From the IMG/VR virus record IMGVR_UViG_3300033550_000017, positions 1-36,677 of that record: a DNA stretch of 36,677 nt, one strand, 5' to 3'. A model generated the notes under the pieces. The model was not told where the DNA came from. It searched no databases and saw only the letters and a program-made list of their open reading frames with translations. The DNA comes from a virus. Position numbers and translations under genes: made by a program. Shown one piece after another: positions 27,970 to 36,568 of this stretch. Within the stretch, counting starts at the first letter, position 1. Every line of letters begins with the position of its first letter.

Positions 27970-28219
27970 CCCGTTCTGGCTGATTAAGCTTGGGCTGGTG
28001 AATGCCTCTGGAGAGGATACCGATTGCGATGATTGCGTAGCTTGCCCACTGTACGAATTTCGGCGGAACGACAGCCTTGAAATCAACCGGAAGAGCGTTC
28101 CAAATATCGATTGCATGTTGCGGGAACTCCAGAAAATAGCCGCCCACCAGAACCCCAAAGGTGGATATGCGGACCGACCAGAACTTCCAGAATAACCGCC
28201 ATTGTGGGATAAGTCTCAT
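27947..28219 (-). CDS. Holin with two membrane segments (90 aa)
   Basis: Membrane spans lie at about residues 16-33 (VRISTFGVLVGGYFLEF) and 57-71 (VQWASYAIIAIGILSRG). LPVDFKAVVPPKF lies between them, and the tail is charged (QPKLNQPERDDSDKAL). Size, topology and position before the endolysin fit a holin. It would form the inner-membrane lesion that releases the endolysin. Overlap with the endolysin start is 23 bases. Confidence 0.75.
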   Translation of the reverse strand: MRLIPQWRLFWKFWSVRISTFGVLVGGYFLEFPQHAIDIWNALPVDFKAVVPPKFVQWASYAIIAIGILSRGIHQPKLNQPERDDSDKAL

Positions 28220-28228
28220 GTTTACACC

Positions 28229-28531
28229 CTATTCCTCGATGATGGATTTTGAAACATCGGGGATCCCCTTTTTTACCATCGAATTGATGAGACGGCGTTC
28301 CCAGTCTTTGCGCTGATTATCCTGTTTTATCAAAAGCACATCGGTCTGGATGGTGCTTATGCTCGCCATCATAAATTCGAGCTTATCCACGCTCTTATTG
28401 GCATACCACCAATAGCCCCCACCCATGAATAAAACCACGGCGATTGCAGCCCGCAGCGTGGACTTAAGGCCGAACATTTCCCGCTCTAGCGCCGACACTC
28501 GGCCCTCTATGCTCGCCGGGTTGACTTCCAT
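28229..28531 (-). CDS. Membrane-anchored coiled-coil protein of the lysis module (100 aa)
   Basis: IEGRVSALEREMFGLKSTLR is an amphipathic helix, followed by a membrane span (about 28-44, AAIAVVLFMGGGYWWYAN) and a helical tail. The layout resembles XhlA-like or antiholin proteins that sit beside holins. It starts two bases past the preceding stop. It may modulate the holin, but there is no direct evidence. Confidence 0.6.
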   Translation of the reverse strand: MEVNPASIEGRVSALEREMFGLKSTLRAAIAVVLFMGGGYWWYANKSVDKLEFMMASISTIQTDVLLIKQDNQRKDWERRLINSMVKKGIPDVSKSIIEE

Positions 28532-28533
28532 GT

Positions 28534-28680
28534 CTACTCCTCAGGTTTTGGTGCAGGCTGGTTTAGCCCAAGCGGATCAGAGTAATACGGCGGTTCATCA
28601 ACCCATTCCGTATAGCCAAGGTCAGGTTGCGGAACTTCAGACCATCCGCCGATTTCTCCATTTGGATCAACGTAAGGCAT
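28534..28680 (-). CDS. Small acidic, Pro-rich protein after the tail fibre (48 aa)
   Basis: MPYVDPNGEIGGWSEVPQPD and a tail of EPPYYSDPLGLNQPAPKPEE: acidic, proline-rich and probably unstructured. GGAG lies seven bases before the ATG, two bases past the tail-fibre stop. Its place directly behind the fibre gene recalls fibre-assembly helpers, but sequence gives no confirmation. Confidence 0.55.
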   Translation of the reverse strand: MPYVDPNGEIGGWSEVPQPDLGYTEWVDEPPYYSDPLGLNQPAPKPEE

Positions 28681-28682
28681 CT

Positions 28683-29930
28683 TTAATCTCCTAGAAAATC
28701 GGTGTACCACTCGGTGTTGATATTCAACCCGTTAGCGGGTAGAAATCCTGCTGCACCGCCAAAAAGTTGAGCCGAAGGGTTAGTTACGGCTTCGCAAATG
28801 CCTAGCCCTGAAATCCCAGGACCAGACACGGTAATCGCCGTTACACCCGATGCAACCCGCGTTTCATCCGGCGCGTACAAAAGATAGGATGTTGTTCCAC
28901 CCGCGTTTGCATTAGAAAAAACCCGAGCTTTTGCAATGGTACTGAATCCGGGAGGGGTGCCCATATTGACAGTTGCGATTGTGCCGTTATAGGGCGCGTT
29001 CGACAAAATGACCCGAGGCGTAACGAACCGGAATATATTCCCCGTTTGAAGCACCGGCAAAATCCCTCCTGCGGATTGATTAAAAACCGATCCGACGCGC
29101 CTTGCTGCCGTCCACCCTGCGGGGATGTTGGCGCCAGATGGGGACGTGTCAAAACCGGCATCCACAGCACCAGTAGTGGCATTTTTTATAACGAACATGT
29201 GATACCACGTACTGAGCGCCGCCACCCCGCTAAAAATGCCATTGTTGCCGCTACCTGGCGTCCAAGACCCCGATGTATTCAAAAGCTTTACCAGCGCGGT
29301 ATTCAGTATGATATCTGTTGCATCGCTACCGCTACGCCACGCCCCTGGAGCAATACTGACAGAGGCGGTCGACACCGTAATCGCCCCACCTGATCGATAA
29401 AGCGGGGGCAATCTATTAACAGTACCCACGCAAGCCCAGATGCCTGGGGCAGTATTACAAAATGCATAGACTTCATTGGGGAAAGGTCGCAGGTCTTTCC
29501 CTTGTAGCATAACCAATGAAGCCGAATTAGTAAGTATCGGCGCGGCCATAAACCGAAGATAAACAATGCGGCCAGGATAGGAACCACTGAAGGATGTAAT
29601 GGTTGTGGTCCCCGTCACATCGAATAGCGCCCCCTCATTCGGGATAGGAAGCGCGGCGGCAGATGCTATGTCAGGACCTTTTGTTAGCTGCTCCCAGCGC
29701 AATGCATTACCATTCCCCGAAGGAGCACCTACCGCTGAAATAGGAAATCCGCCCATATTCAGCGCGCCAATCATTGGCGTTTGACCGTCATTAGAGAGGG
29801 ATTGGGTTAATGCTGATGCGATATCATTAGCTAGCGTTTGCCAATCCGCTGCCGTCGCTGCATTACCGTTGATGGCCGGATTCCACCCGTTGTTTACCAA
29901 ACTGAAAGTGCCGGACCCATTACGAGGCAT
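28683..29930 (-). CDS. Tail fibre/receptor-binding protein (415 aa)
   Basis: The N-terminus (MPRNGSGTFSLV, then DIASALTQSLSNDGQTPMIG and ALNMGG) is the anchoring pattern of many phage tail fibres. The rest is Gly/Ser/Thr/Ala-rich and beta-structured with repeated short strands, ending in a possible receptor-binding tip (FLPANGLNINTEWYTDFLGD). It is placed between the internal proteins and the lysis cassette. There is no S74 chaperone domain in this protein. Confidence 0.78.
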   Translation of the reverse strand: MPRNGSGTFSLVNNGWNPAINGNAATAADWQTLANDIASALTQSLSNDGQTPMIGALNMGGFPISAVGAPSGNGNALRWEQLTKGPDIASAAALPIPNEGALFDVTGTTTITSFSGSYPGRIVYLRFMAAPILTNSASLVMLQGKDLRPFPNEVYAFCNTAPGIWACVGTVNRLPPLYRSGGAITVSTASVSIAPGAWRSGSDATDIILNTALVKLLNTSGSWTPGSGNNGIFSGVAALSTWYHMFVIKNATTGAVDAGFDTSPSGANIPAGWTAARRVGSVFNQSAGGILPVLQTGNIFRFVTPRVILSNAPYNGTIATVNMGTPPGFSTIAKARVFSNANAGGTTSYLLYAPDETRVASGVTAITVSGPGISGLGICEAVTNPSAQLFGGAAGFLPANGLNINTEWYTDFLGD

Positions 29931-29968
29931 GGTGATTTTCCTTTAACTTCATCCACACAAGAGATTAT

Positions 29969-30064
29969 ATGGACTATATAGATTTCAAAATCTGGAAAGC
30001 CGTAGCTTTGGTAGTTGCCTTCTGCATTTACTGCTTTTGGCGCGGATTTACTGGGCGGAAATGA
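29969..30064 (+). CDS. Reverse-oriented tiny membrane protein (31 aa)
   Basis: MDYIDFKIWKAVALVVAFCI followed by YCFWRGFTGRK is one membrane span between short polar ends, encoded on the plus strand inside the minus-strand late block. Short proteins of this DFK.WK..ALVVA..G.TGR pattern recur in phages. The ribosome site is weak (AAGAGAT). It fills almost the whole 117-base gap between the fibre gene start and the 803-aa gene stop, and overlaps the latter's end by 17 bases. Confidence 0.5.
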   Translation: MDYIDFKIWKAVALVVAFCIYCFWRGFTGRK

Positions 30065-32459
30065 CCGGTACAGATTTAGCCACAGGAGCCGACATAAGCC
30101 TCAGCGCTTCAATAATTTTCGAGTTTTTCGGATCAGCTAGCAACCCAGCCGCTTGTTTCGGGTTAAGAAGTGCTGCACCTAGTTTCTCCTGAATCCCTTG
30201 ATTTGCTAGGCCATAGGGAAGCTGAAGTAGGCGTCCAAGCGTGGCTCGTGCCGGAGTAGACCCGCCGATAGTGCGGCCCAGAGCCTGAGTCATAAGATTG
30301 TCTACAGCCAAATTCTGGAACGTCGAAGAACCGACCATACGCCCCGCCGATTCTGCCAGCTGGGAGGCGTTCAGATCAGCAGAAAGATTCCGCAGCAATG
30401 CCATCTGATCAGGGCTTAGAAGCTTGGCCAGGTCGTCACCCTCGTTTTTGAGGATATTGTTTAGCTTCGCTCCAGAAAGCTCCAGGCTTCCGCGTTGATC
30501 TACCCGGCTGTTCTGGATCCTCTTGAACACGTCATCCAGCTTTTCCATCTGATTGATGGGCATGCTCTCGTCGGCGTAGGTCTTAAGGTACTTCTTCCAG
30601 GAAGTGCGCGGGCCTGCGCTAGCTGGGGGGGCCATGCCGGCACGTTCTATATTCGCGCCATACGGCATCAATTCCGTCCCCGGCGTTTTTACTGCCCGGC
30701 TGGCCTTATCAATGGCGTCATCGATCAATTCTCTAACTTTGATAAGCTGGGACGAGGCATAGCGGATATTGCCCGCCTCCCCTTGTAGCTTGCCGCCCAG
30801 AACATCCCCAATATCCTTTCGGATGGCGTACAAGGCCCGAGCATCGATGGCGCCCTCTTGGGTAAACTGGGCAATGCGGCCCTTGAATTCGTTCAAGGCC
30901 TGCTGCGAGAGCTTCCCTGCATTACTGGGATTGGTAATCAGCCTGTCTATGGATTTAAGCAGATTCCCAGAAGGCACCTGACCAGCCGCGTCCAGAACGC
31001 TTTCCCGCATCGGCGCAGTAAGGGCGTCCCGTGCAGCTTTCGCCGTCGCCAGCTTCCCAGGATTGCCCGCAACAGCCTCAAGAGCAGCCGTCCGCGCTTG
31101 GTTCTGCGCGGTTTGCCGTGCGGCCAAGGCCCCCGCATATTCAAGATTGGCGCCTTGCATAGACCGAGATAGCGCAGCCAGCCCTGCATCCCCCGCTGCC
31201 ATTGCCGTTGTTGGAGCCGACCCAGGGACAACCTCCGTGGAATAGCGCAGGGCCGAAGATGCCGCAGCCGGGTTATCTGCAAACTCCCGCAAGGTGTTCC
31301 TAACGATGGCATTTTGACCACCAGAAAAGAACGGTTGCAGGGCCGCACCCGCAGCACCAGCAGCCTTTCCTAGCCCCATCATCGCAGGCGGCAATACCGC
31401 CCCGATAACAGCGCCTGTGCCTACCGATTCAGGATCGACAAGACCCGCAGTAGCTGCGCCAGTGCCAGCGCCACCAACCATGCGAGTAAGCAGATTCCCC
31501 GCTTGCCCAGCCACAGTTGACGCCGGCATACCTCCCAGCGTCATACCACCAGAGCGCAAAGCACTAGCCAGCTTCTCAGCCTGGGGGGCAACACGGCCCA
31601 AATACGGCGCTACAGACGATACGCCACGACCAAGCACGCCACCAACAGGAAGCGTAGCCGCAATATTGCCGGCAAGCTCTCCACCGCCAGCGGCCCAGGG
31701 GCTTACCTCTTTGTAGGGGGCAACCTCAGCGGCAAGCTTTCGGCGCCCAGATTGCGCATCATCGACAAGCCAATTCCCGGCTTGCTCCATCCCCAGGCCG
31801 CGCATCCCCTTCCCAAGCCATTCCTGAGCACCCAACGCCACCTGACCCACTCCGGAGCCAAGACCAGCGCCCAGGGCTACCAGAGAGTTATCAGATACCG
31901 ACTCTTGAACAGCCGGAGCGGTCCCGCCCATCTCGACGCGCATTACGCCATCCGGGCCGCGAGTCGTCACGGCTTCCCCGGGCTGCTCCGCAAGCGGCGC
32001 GTTTTGCCACCACGACTCATCAGCCGGGATCCTGGACGCAACCTGATCGGCATACTGCAACGTGTTAGGTGCATTCGGGTTGCGCGGATCAGACACTGCT
32101 TGGCCAGCCCTGGCTTTCGGAATCGCTCCCTCCCCACCATAGTAGCCAGCAGCGGTTAGACGCGGATCACCCTCTGCCAAGTCATATAGCCGATTGACAT
32201 AGCGCAGGCCAGCCCGCGCATTGTCTAGCGGATCATTGATATCCCACCCCTTGTCAGCCATGCGGTTAAACGTCGCAGGGATGACTTGCATTCCACCTAC
32301 CGCGCCGGCATTGGATGTGGCCGTGTTTCGACCCGAGCCAGATTCCTGCTGATAGATAGAACGTGCGATAGCTGCCCGCGTAGGATCCAACCCCTCAAGG
32401 CTAACAGCAGCCTCGAAAGGGTCCACCTTGGGAGCCGATTCCCACCATTGGCCAGCCAT
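30048..32459 (-). CDS. Internal/ejection protein with lytic transglycosylase domain (803 aa)
   Basis: Residues about 25-145 show a lytic transglycosylase: ARSIYQQESGSG (catalytic E39), NAGAVGGMQVIPATF, and AGLRYVNRLYDLAEGDPRLT with AAGYYGGEGAI. The remaining 650 residues are Ala/Gly-rich with hydrophobic and helical stretches, as in virion proteins ejected with DNA. The enzyme end would open peptidoglycan for DNA passage, like T7 gp16. The start overlaps the preceding stop as TAATG. Confidence 0.85.
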   Translation of the reverse strand: MAGQWWESAPKVDPFEAAVSLEGLDPTRAAIARSIYQQESGSGRNTATSNAGAVGGMQVIPATFNRMADKGWDINDPLDNARAGLRYVNRLYDLAEGDPRLTAAGYYGGEGAIPKARAGQAVSDPRNPNAPNTLQYADQVASRIPADESWWQNAPLAEQPGEAVTTRGPDGVMRVEMGGTAPAVQESVSDNSLVALGAGLGSGVGQVALGAQEWLGKGMRGLGMEQAGNWLVDDAQSGRRKLAAEVAPYKEVSPWAAGGGELAGNIAATLPVGGVLGRGVSSVAPYLGRVAPQAEKLASALRSGGMTLGGMPASTVAGQAGNLLTRMVGGAGTGAATAGLVDPESVGTGAVIGAVLPPAMMGLGKAAGAAGAALQPFFSGGQNAIVRNTLREFADNPAAASSALRYSTEVVPGSAPTTAMAAGDAGLAALSRSMQGANLEYAGALAARQTAQNQARTAALEAVAGNPGKLATAKAARDALTAPMRESVLDAAGQVPSGNLLKSIDRLITNPSNAGKLSQQALNEFKGRIAQFTQEGAIDARALYAIRKDIGDVLGGKLQGEAGNIRYASSQLIKVRELIDDAIDKASRAVKTPGTELMPYGANIERAGMAPPASAGPRTSWKKYLKTYADESMPINQMEKLDDVFKRIQNSRVDQRGSLELSGAKLNNILKNEGDDLAKLLSPDQMALLRNLSADLNASQLAESAGRMVGSSTFQNLAVDNLMTQALGRTIGGSTPARATLGRLLQLPYGLANQGIQEKLGAALLNPKQAAGLLADPKNSKIIEALRLMSAPVAKSVPVISAQ

Positions 32460-33832
32460 TACGGCTTCCTCCGCAAAGATCCATCAGGAGCACGAAACAA
32501 GGCGCCTGAAGGTAGCGCCTGCATTTCCTGAGCAGTTTTTGGCGCGGCGATTCCTCCAGGCGCAGCAGAGGGTTGGCCTTGTGGCGTATATTTCTGCTGT
32601 AGCTCGATAATCGTTTGTAGAGCGGCCTCCCGGGTTTCTCGGGGGACTTTCGGGTTAGCAATATCGCCTGCCATCTGCTGATACAGCAGACGATCCGCAT
32701 CCGATTGGGGGCCTTCCATACGGGGCATGTTCATAACCAGCTGACCGGAAATAACCTTCAGCCGGGCATCCGCCTTAGACGAATCCGTACTCATGCCGAC
32801 AGCCTCTGCTGCCTGCGTCTTGAGGCCACTGATCACGCCGCTACTGGCATCTTTCAGAATCCCCCTTGCCTCATTGGCGAGATTTATTAGTTCACCCGCC
32901 TTCTTTGCCCTCGGGTCTTGTTCTGCAATCGGGGGGTTGCCTGCCTGTGCTTGCAAAGCCAAATTCTCCCGGGTGTTGAACGTCTTGCCCTGCCCGTTTG
33001 CGCCCTGTTGCGTAACGAGATCAAAGGCCGCGTTCCCCTGGGCTGCTGCGCGGGCCTTTGCGCCTTCCTGCTGAGCCGTGATATCGGAATAGCCCTGCAC
33101 GGGGATAGCGATTGCTTCCCCGTTTGGTCCATATTGCATTTGCATCCCGTTCTGCGGCGCGTTGAACATCGGACGCCCTGAGCGCGGGTCTATAAGCGTT
33201 GCACCTGGCGCAGCGCTCGGAGGGGCAATGTAGTTCTGTTTCTCCAGGTTCCCAGATAGGGCCGCATTCCATTGCGGCGTTCCAGGCTGAATGCCCTGGG
33301 CTACCAAGTTTTTCTGAATGTCCGTCATTGTGTTGCCCTGCTCGCCAACCATCTTGAAGTAAGCAGGAAGACCGACGTTTTGAGCAACCATGAAAGATTC
33401 TTGAGCCGACCGTCCGGGCAGCAACGGAATCTGCGGTTGCCCCATCCCTGTGGGTTGTTGTGGCGCCTGTTGACCTCCTTGCGAGATCGGGAAAGATTGC
33501 GCGCCTTGAGGCTCCATCTGCCCCAGGCCGAACTGGCTCGCAAGGCGCTGGTTTTGCATCTGCTGCAACTCCATCTGCTGTTGCGGCATGTCGGCCATAG
33601 ACTTTGCGCCCAGGTATGCTCCGAGCGCCTTTGCCAGCCCTTGAGTCCAGGACGGTGCGATATATTGACCGCCCACCATCTGACCCTGCAATGGCTCTTG
33701 CGATTGCTGCATGAGCGCCTGAGCATAGGCCTGGCGCTGAGCAAGCTGGTATTGCTTCTGCGCAATGTCAGGCGCCATCATGGGCGATCCAAAGCCCATG
33801 TTCTGCCCCATACCGGTGTTCCGCTGTGCCAT
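32459..33832 (-). CDS. Internal virion/ejection protein, Gln-rich (457 aa)
   Basis: The N-terminus is rich in Met and Gln (MAQRNTGMGQNMGFGSPMM, IAQKQYQLAQRQAYAQALMQ), and the later part is helical with ARGILKDASSGVISGLKTQA. Composition and its position between the Gly-rich 281-aa and the transglycosylase protein fit one of the three ejection proteins usual in podoviruses. No enzymatic motif is visible. The specific role is inferred from order. Confidence 0.7.
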   Translation of the reverse strand: MAQRNTGMGQNMGFGSPMMAPDIAQKQYQLAQRQAYAQALMQQSQEPLQGQMVGGQYIAPSWTQGLAKALGAYLGAKSMADMPQQQMELQQMQNQRLASQFGLGQMEPQGAQSFPISQGGQQAPQQPTGMGQPQIPLLPGRSAQESFMVAQNVGLPAYFKMVGEQGNTMTDIQKNLVAQGIQPGTPQWNAALSGNLEKQNYIAPPSAAPGATLIDPRSGRPMFNAPQNGMQMQYGPNGEAIAIPVQGYSDITAQQEGAKARAAAQGNAAFDLVTQQGANGQGKTFNTRENLALQAQAGNPPIAEQDPRAKKAGELINLANEARGILKDASSGVISGLKTQAAEAVGMSTDSSKADARLKVISGQLVMNMPRMEGPQSDADRLLYQQMAGDIANPKVPRETREAALQTIIELQQKYTPQGQPSAAPGGIAAPKTAQEMQALPSGALFRAPDGSLRRKP

Positions 33833-34678
33833 TTAATAACCCCGTAGCTGTGCCGCTAGGCGCTGGTTATATCCGTCTCTCTGTTGCGCAGCCTGGGCCT
33901 CAGCATTATTGAACTGCAAGAGTGCCATTGCTTGGGCCTGACGTTTAGCCTGATTTCGCGCAACTACTTCTTCAATCCCGGTATTCTTCCTAGACTGCTG
34001 CGATTGCTGCTGTTGCTGGTTGCTCTGCTGGCCCATAAACTGCTGTGCCATATCCAACCAGTTACTACCTTGTGGACTCATACCGGACAGATTGCCCGTA
34101 TAACTTCCGCCTGACTGGTAGTAAGGAGATACTGATAGAGAGTTTAACCCGCCGCCAGCGACAGCGCCTGAACCTCCTCCCATAAAAGACCCCAAACTAC
34201 CACCAACGCCACCGAGATTGCCCATTGCAGTGCCGCCAGAGACAAAGCTAGGCGAAACAGTAAGACCGCCCAAACCACCGCCAGCAGCCCCCCCACCAAG
34301 GCCGCCAGCACTAGCGCCACCAGCCGCACCACCACCAGCGCCCCCCATAGCTCCCGCAATCGCCGGAGCAGCAAAGTAGCTACCGATGGCCAACCCGATT
34401 GCATCGCCCGGCTTATCCCGTACCGCATCCCCGATCTGATCAACAATCGGGATCTTGCGCACAGGGTTAATCGTCTCGTCGATCCGGTCAAAAGGCGTCA
34501 TTACCTTGGACAAGACACGATTGGTAGCCGTGGGTATCTTGTTGCTGGTCAGATCCACCCATTTATCGCCGACACCTGGGATCATGGCGATAGGATCCGT
34601 GAACTTCTGGATCTTTCCGCCAAGTTTCCCAAGCACCGACGAGTGGTCGCCGCTTCCGAACATTCCGCCTAGGCCCAT
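33833..34678 (-). CDS. Internal virion protein, Gly-rich (281 aa)
   Basis: An amphipathic start (SVLGKLGGKIQKFTDPIAMI) precedes a hydrophobic Ala/Gly-rich centre (LAIGSYFAAPAIAGAMGGAG and multiple GG repeats, about 100-190) and a Gln/Ala-rich tail. The hydrophobic glycine-rich region suggests membrane insertion during DNA ejection. It follows the S74 protein by one base and precedes the 457-aa protein without a gap. Low complexity makes homology hard to judge. Confidence 0.65.
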   Translation of the reverse strand: MGLGGMFGSGDHSSVLGKLGGKIQKFTDPIAMIPGVGDKWVDLTSNKIPTATNRVLSKVMTPFDRIDETINPVRKIPIVDQIGDAVRDKPGDAIGLAIGSYFAAPAIAGAMGGAGGGAAGGASAGGLGGGAAGGGLGGLTVSPSFVSGGTAMGNLGGVGGSLGSFMGGGSGAVAGGGLNSLSVSPYYQSGGSYTGNLSGMSPQGSNWLDMAQQFMGQQSNQQQQQSQQSRKNTGIEEVVARNQAKRQAQAMALLQFNNAEAQAAQQRDGYNQRLAAQLRGY

Positions 34679-34679
34679 G

Positions 34680-36131
34680 TCACACCGCCTCGTAATTGAC
34701 CATCTTCAATCCGCCAACCGTCGTGACGGCATTGGGGGCCACCTTTTCAACCTCATCGGCCATATAGCCAAGCATCGACGGTCCGCCCCAAATGTACTGA
34801 TAGGCATAGACGTTCAAGCCGTTCTCCGCATTGCCGACACGTTGAATGTTTTTCTTCAGGCGCCTATCAGAGAACATGCCCATTCCGTAGCCCATAAGGC
34901 CCATCTGACCTAGGCCAAATAGCCCACTCATCATGTTGGATTGGCCAGCCGCACTGGCATTGTTAGCCGCCATCTGCGACTGATACGTGTTCTGAGCAGC
35001 ACCTGTGTAGTCAGTTCCACCCGTCGTTGCCTGTTGCGCATACCCCGGGAATTGCGGCATTTCTATCTGGGAGCCGCTACGAAGCGCGTTAAGCTCGTTC
35101 AACGGCAGGGACCGCAGGAAAGCCTGTTCTTGTAGCGCAGAACCTCGAAGCTGATTCTGCTGGCCAAACTGCTGGCCCTGCAACGCAGCGGCTAGTTGCC
35201 GGTTCTGCATCTGCTGGGCATACGTCTGCCCTTGCTGCTGCATACCAAGATTGATCCCCTGCAATCCCGCTTGCGTGACAGCATCGTTACGCTGCTGCCC
35301 AAAAGACCCCATCGCGTTGTTCCATGCCGCCGAACCTTGCGCAATCCCCTGATTGGCCAGTTGCGTGCGCAAACCTTCCTGCTGACGGTCTAGCTCAGGA
35401 TTGATTCGAGAAAGCAACGCCTGGGTTGCATTATTGGTCGCAATGTTGGGGTCATAAGCTAACCCGACGCCAGGAAGGTAGTTAGGATCCAGGGCAGTAC
35501 CAGCAGCCGGGATACTCGACATATCAAACCCGCTGCCCATCATTTGCTGAACACGAGCGAGCGCCGCATCTTGAGAGCCAAACAGGCCCTGCGACAACTT
35601 CATTTGCTGGTCATAAATGGCCTGCATCTCAGGCGAGAGCGAGATAGTTTGCGTCCAGTCGTCACCGCCAGAATAGAAATTATTGATATCTGGAGCAGCA
35701 AGCGAACCGCTACGACCAGAAGACGAGCTATCAGGAATCCACTGGCGGTTATATGCCGGCCCGTCATTTCCGGCATAGCCATAGCTCCCCGGCGTTTCAA
35801 TCCACCTACCGCCGCTTGAGCTGCCTTGGTTCGCCAAGCTTTGGTTATAGGCTGCCATCGCGGCATCATAGCCAGCCTGATCGAACGAGCGATTGTTACT
35901 CCATGTCAGATTGCCATATGGAGTAACCTGATTCACGCGGTTTGCTTGCGTGGCATACTTGGCCATAGCCATGTTTGATGCCGCATCTTTGTCCGCAAGC
36001 GCCATGTAATCCGGCGTCTTAGGCGAACTTCCGCCCTTACCGCCGCCGCCTTGCGGTTTGATGGAACGGCCAGGGCCACGCTGAAACGCTGCACCAGGCA
36101 AGTCGGGAATATCATGCGAGGAATATCTCAT
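34680..36131 (-). CDS. Virion protein with C-terminal S74-type chaperone-like domain (483 aa)
   Basis: The last 65 or so residues read FSDRRLKKNIQRVG, then GLNVYAYQYIWGG, MLGYMADEVEKVAPNAV and LKMVNYEAV. This is the pattern of S74 intramolecular chaperone domains, which trimerise and often cleave themselves from tail fibres or spikes. Residues before it are Gln/Ala/Asn-rich and helical, with a Gly/Ser-rich N-terminus. The Ser of FSDRRLKKN is the expected nucleophile. The start (36131) overlaps the acetyltransferase stop as ATGA. Confidence 0.75.
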   Translation of the reverse strand: MRYSSHDIPDLPGAAFQRGPGRSIKPQGGGGKGGSSPKTPDYMALADKDAASNMAMAKYATQANRVNQVTPYGNLTWSNNRSFDQAGYDAAMAAYNQSLANQGSSSGGRWIETPGSYGYAGNDGPAYNRQWIPDSSSSGRSGSLAAPDINNFYSGGDDWTQTISLSPEMQAIYDQQMKLSQGLFGSQDAALARVQQMMGSGFDMSSIPAAGTALDPNYLPGVGLAYDPNIATNNATQALLSRINPELDRQQEGLRTQLANQGIAQGSAAWNNAMGSFGQQRNDAVTQAGLQGINLGMQQQGQTYAQQMQNRQLAAALQGQQFGQQNQLRGSALQEQAFLRSLPLNELNALRSGSQIEMPQFPGYAQQATTGGTDYTGAAQNTYQSQMAANNASAAGQSNMMSGLFGLGQMGLMGYGMGMFSDRRLKKNIQRVGNAENGLNVYAYQYIWGGPSMLGYMADEVEKVAPNAVTTVGGLKMVNYEAV

Positions 36132-36568
36132 TTCTTTTCTTCCAGCCAGCGGCAATCACGTTTAAACATGCGGTAGATTTGCAAATCGCCCAAAGGGTGC
36201 GAGCCTTCTAACGCTGTCTCAAATTCAAAGCCAAGCTTCTTCACAAACTCCTGGCTTTTTACATTCTGAGGCTCGATTATCGTGGTTATGCGATTCAAGC
36301 CAAGCTGCACAAATGGGTAATTGAAAATCACCCAAAGGAAATGCCTGTTTGCCCATCGCCCCTCACCCGCGATATGACAAACAATACTGACCCCGTTTGT
36401 TTCCTCGTACAGCACGCCGGCCATTATCTGGCCTTCCTCGGTAACCCTGCCGATAGCCTTGAATCGCCCCCTTTGATACTGACCACCTGCACGCTCACAC
36501 ACCCACGGGCCTATTGCATCCTCATCGAACGACAGCCACGTGTGGTTATCCAGCGTGCAAATCCTCAA
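36128..36568 (-). CDS. GNAT-family N-acetyltransferase-like protein (146 aa)
   Basis: The C-terminal half has the GNAT pattern: a strand FLWVIFNYPFVQLGLNRI, then TTIIEPQNVKSQEFVKKLGF and EFETALEGSHPLGDLQIYRM. The N-terminal half has GVSIVCHIAGEGRWANR, near the CoA-binding turn. The best start is a TTG at 36568 that overlaps the tail-protein stop (TTGA across the circle junction), with GGGGG six bases before it. An ATG at 36610 would overlap the tail gene by 46 bases. Such genes lie between tail genes in podoviruses. The substrate is unknown. Confidence 0.7.
   Translation of the reverse strand: MRICTLDNHTWLSFDEDAIGPWVCERAGGQYQRGRFKAIGRVTEEGQIMAGVLYEETNGVSIVCHIAGEGRWANRHFLWVIFNYPFVQLGLNRITTIIEPQNVKSQEFVKKLGFEFETALEGSHPLGDLQIYRMFKRDCRWLEEKK

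Noticed and set aside
27517-28158. 213-aa form of the endolysin
   Set aside because: Its first 63 codons lie in a second frame of the holin gene and look random; no signal-anchor sequence is formed.
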